Shown here in pieces: positions 5,623 to 7,109 of a stretch of DNA of 7,109 nt. The position numbers were made by a program, and so were the translations under genes. This DNA comes from Eubacteriales Family XIII. Incertae Sedis bacterium (GTDB taxonomy: Bacteria > Bacillota > Clostridia > Peptostreptococcales > Anaerovoracaceae), in the NCBI GenBank assembly GCA_031255695.1, contig JAIRSA010000201.1, positions 1-7,109 on the forward strand, given 5' to 3'. The notes under the pieces are model-generated. The model searched no databases and was not told the origin of the DNA. It saw only the letters and a list, made by a program, of their open reading frames with translations. The stretch's first letter is position 1. Each line of letters starts with the position of its first letter.

Positions 5623-6585
5623 TTATTTAATCCAATTGACCTTGTTGATCAGGATCAGCAAGGGGTTTCGGTTGATCCGCTCCGCTTCCTTTAACAGGAT
5701 GTTCGCCTTGTTCTTGCCAGGATCGATTATGGCAATATCCAGGAGCGCCGAGAGCATCCTTTCGCAGCTGGCCGCGTTGCGGCACAGCCCGCCCGCGATG
5801 AGCTCGTCTTTGCCGATGGCGAGGTCCTCAACTGCCATGGGCTCGCCCCTCGCCCGTATCTCTTCGATTATGTAGAGCCTGTTTTCGATCTTCAGGTCCT
5901 GGCGGCCGAATATCTTCTTTTCCTGCCGCGCTATCCTGTCCATGAAATGATAGTCGCTGTAACCGCATTTCTTGATGAAGCGCTTCAGTTCGAGCTTGGT
6001 GTTCAGGAAGTATATCTTGTCCGTGTACAGGATGGCTTTCAGGAGGGTCTCCTCCGTCCTTTTGTCGAAGAAAAGCCCTTCGAGCGCTATCTGCATCAAT
6101 TTGCGGTCAAACCTCCGCAATATGAGCGCCCAGCGGTATTCAGCCTCCGGCCGTGCCAGATCGAGCTTTTCCGCAAGCTCAAGGAACTCGCTGCGTTCCG
6201 GGCTTTTGGCATTGTCCGGCAGGCCTTCGCCGAGCAGATGCGGGATCAGACCTGACTGTATGGCCAGGCGCAGCCCAAGCGCCCCGCCAGGCGGCGTGAT
6301 GGCGCCTGAGAACTCCTCGCGCAGCCGGGACTTCGCGGACTGGCGCGGCGGCGTCGCCATAAGCTTCAGCTCGCCTGCCAGGCGCTCAGAGAGCCCGCAG
6401 CCAAGCTCGGACGCTATGCGCACGGCCTGCAGTGCGAAGAGAGGGCCATTGTCTGGGTCTGCGGCCAGGCCTTCGCCGCATAAAAGGCCGCCTTCCGCCC
6501 GGAGTTTGAGCAGGCCTGGGTTTTTCCAGCCCTCATGCCCTTCCCCGGACAACCGCCGGATGATTTTTTCTACACTGCCGTCCAT
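5623..6585 (-). CDS. CCA-adding-enzyme (tRNA nucleotidyltransferase)-like protein lacking the catalytic head
   Basis: The protein has 320 residues and resembles only the body and tail of class II CCA-adding enzymes/poly(A) polymerases. LFALQAVRIASELG (about 49-62) matches the A-L-R-x-x-R-x-A-x-x-L-G segment that normally follows the catalytic domain. Residues about 248-301 (PMAVEDLAIGKDELIAGG, then IIDPGKNKANILLKEA) match the C-terminal tRNA-binding domain, whose usual form is DL-x-I-x-G-x-DL and DP-x-x-N-x-x-x-LL. Only about 45 residues precede the first block, so the nucleotidyltransferase domain with its G-S and D-x-D motifs is absent, and no HD motif is seen in the middle. It should not add CCA by itself; a tRNA-binding or regulatory role is a guess. 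The start at 6585 follows GGAGG (6591-6595) by 5 nt; ATG 6597 is the alternative. The frame is intact with ordinary codon use, so it need not be decaying. Confidence 0.75.
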   Translation of the reverse strand: MDGSVEKIIRRLSGEGHEGWKNPGLLKLRAEGGLLCGEGLAADPDNGPLFALQAVRIASELGCGLSERLAGELKLMATPPRQSAKSRLREEFSGAITPPGGALGLRLAIQSGLIPHLLGEGLPDNAKSPERSEFLELAEKLDLARPEAEYRWALILRRFDRKLMQIALEGLFFDKRTEETLLKAILYTDKIYFLNTKLELKRFIKKCGYSDYHFMDRIARQEKKIFGRQDLKIENRLYIIEEIRARGEPMAVEDLAIGKDELIAGGLCRNAASCERMLSALLDIAIIDPGKNKANILLKEAERINRNPLLILINKVNWIK

Positions 6586-6590
6586 ATTTG

Positions 6591-6595
6591 CCTCC
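6591..6595 (-). promoter_or_regulatory. Shine-Dalgarno site for the CCA-like gene
   Basis: GGAGG on the minus strand overlaps the codons of the upstream in-frame ATG (6597) and lies 5 nt before ATG 6585. It therefore favours the downstream start. Confidence 0.55.
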
Positions 6596-6614
6596 ATATC
6601 TGCCTGTGTTTTGC

Positions 6615-6680
6615 CTATGTATATATTATTAATATTTTATGATCTATTAATATGTATTTATGCGCATTAATATCTATGGA
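6615..6680 (-). promoter_or_regulatory. AT-rich upstream region of the CCA-like gene with three ATTAATAT copies
   Basis: A sharply AT-rich stretch in a GC-rich window lies just upstream of the CCA-like gene and probably holds its promoter. The octamer ATTAATAT (plus strand) occurs at 6628-6635, 6646-6653 and 6666-6673, spaced 18 and 20 bases apart, roughly two helical turns. Several -10-like hexamers exist but no clear -35/-10 pair, so I do not name one. Confidence 0.4.
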
Positions 6681-6704
6681 CATCCACACAACGCGCCCAT
6701 ATGC

Positions 6705-6782
6705 GAAAAGGCGCCGGGGCGATGTGTCCCGCCCCAGCGCCTTGCCTACGGCACGCCGGCCTTTGAAGCCGGGCGCCTTTTC
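6705..6782 (-). terminator. Terminator region of nhaC with two competing stems
   Basis: Reading the minus strand after the nhaC stop, the main stem is AAGGCGC (6743-6737) plus GGGGCG (6735-6730), pairing with CGCCCC (6721-6716) and GCGCCTT (6714-6708). It has one mismatch and an 8-nt loop and ends in a short TTTT (6709-6706). A second perfect 11-bp inverted repeat, GAAAAGGCGCC (6705-6715) and GGCGCCTTTTC (6772-6782), uses the same 3' arm, so the two folds exclude each other. A third stem (about 6751-6777) followed by TTTTCTTTT points the opposite way and may stop plus-strand transcription. Confidence 0.7.
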
Positions 6783-6791
6783 TTTTAGCTT

Positions 6792-7109
6792 CTAAGCTTC
6801 GAGGGCCTTCAGGGCAGCGGCATTGTCGTCCTTCCGCCTTTCGAGCAAGGCCTTGTACTCATCCTCTGACATCTTCTCCATCGAGATCCCTGTGAAGCCA
6901 TAGAATATCGAGACCAATGGGTTCAGCAGGTTCAGGAATGCATATGGGAAGTACTGCATGGTCGGGACGCCCAGGAAGCTGCTCATGGTAGCGCCGCAGG
7001 TGTTCCAAGGCACCAGGGGCGACGTTATCGTCCCGGAGTCTTCGAGGCACCTGGAGAGGTTCTTGTTCTTGAGCCGCCTGTCTTCGAAGGCCTCCCTGTA
7101 CATCCTGCC
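6792..7109 (-). CDS. nhaC: NhaC-family Na+/H+ antiporter, C-terminal part (partial)
   Basis: The frame is open to the window edge and stops at TAG 6794-6792, giving 105 residues. The visible sequence begins GRMYREAFEDRRL and continues NLSRCLEDSGTITSPLVPWNTCGA, a hallmark stretch of NhaC-type antiporters (LED-x-GT-x-TSPL-x-PWN-x-CGA). A final hydrophobic segment follows (LGVPTMQYFPYAFLNLLNPLVSIFYGFTG), then a charged cytoplasmic tail ending KALEA. The family exchanges Na+ (or, in MleN relatives, malate/lactate together with H+/Na+) across the cytoplasmic membrane. The N-terminal helices lie beyond the window. It is followed by terminator hairpins, so it is probably transcribed separately from the CCA-like gene. 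NhaC against MleN cannot be decided from this fragment. Confidence 0.92.
   Translation of the reverse strand, partial: GRMYREAFEDRRLKNKNLSRCLEDSGTITSPLVPWNTCGATMSSFLGVPTMQYFPYAFLNLLNPLVSIFYGFTGISMEKMSEDEYKALLERRKDDNAAALKALEA

Noticed and set aside
6652..6795. 47-codon plus-strand ORF between the CCA-like gene and nhaC
   Set aside because: No SD before its ATG, an Arg-rich unconvincing product, and it runs through the terminator hairpins.

Overview
The window comes from a GC-rich bacterium, most probably a member of the Clostridia (Bacillota). The strongest clue is a gene fusing IspH (LytB) to a four-domain ribosomal-protein-S1-like region, an arrangement known mainly from Clostridia. An S-layer-homology (SLH) surface protein, an NhaC-type antiporter and strong purine-rich Shine-Dalgarno (SD) sites fit this. 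Despite the high GC, the plus-strand genes use ATA for Ile and AGG for Arg heavily.

Layout. Positions 1-138 (+) hold the last 45 codons of a MacB/FtsX-type ABC permease. Positions 139-313 hold two tandem imperfect copies of a 45-bp hairpin-forming repeat, then a short AT-rich leader. Positions 314-2410 (+) encode a 698-residue SLH protein, followed by a perfect 14-bp terminator hairpin at 2484-2522. Everything after that is on the minus strand: ispH-S1 (2594-5137), a small two-helix membrane protein just upstream of it (5165-5434), a CCA-adding-enzyme-like protein lacking its catalytic head (5623-6585), and the C-terminal part of NhaC (6792-7109, cut by the window edge) with terminator hairpins behind it.

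How the genes relate. The 89-aa membrane protein and ispH-S1 are 27 nt apart and probably share a transcript. IspH makes isoprenoid precursors (IPP/DMAPP), and the S1 part is expected to bind mRNA or the ribosome. The permease, the SLH protein, the CCA-like gene and nhaC look like separate units. The SLH gene and ispH-S1 converge on the terminator at about 2500.

Most worth a second look are: (1) a well-formed sigma-A-like promoter, SD and ATG inside ispH, just where the S1 part begins, in a locally AT-rich patch, which could give free S1; (2) the CCA-adding-enzyme-like protein with no nucleotidyltransferase domain and no recognisable HD motif; (3) an S1 C-terminal tail of about 205 residues, nearly all Ala/Glu/Pro/Asp and free of Lys/Arg. 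No CRISPR array, tRNA, rRNA, transposase or phage gene was seen.
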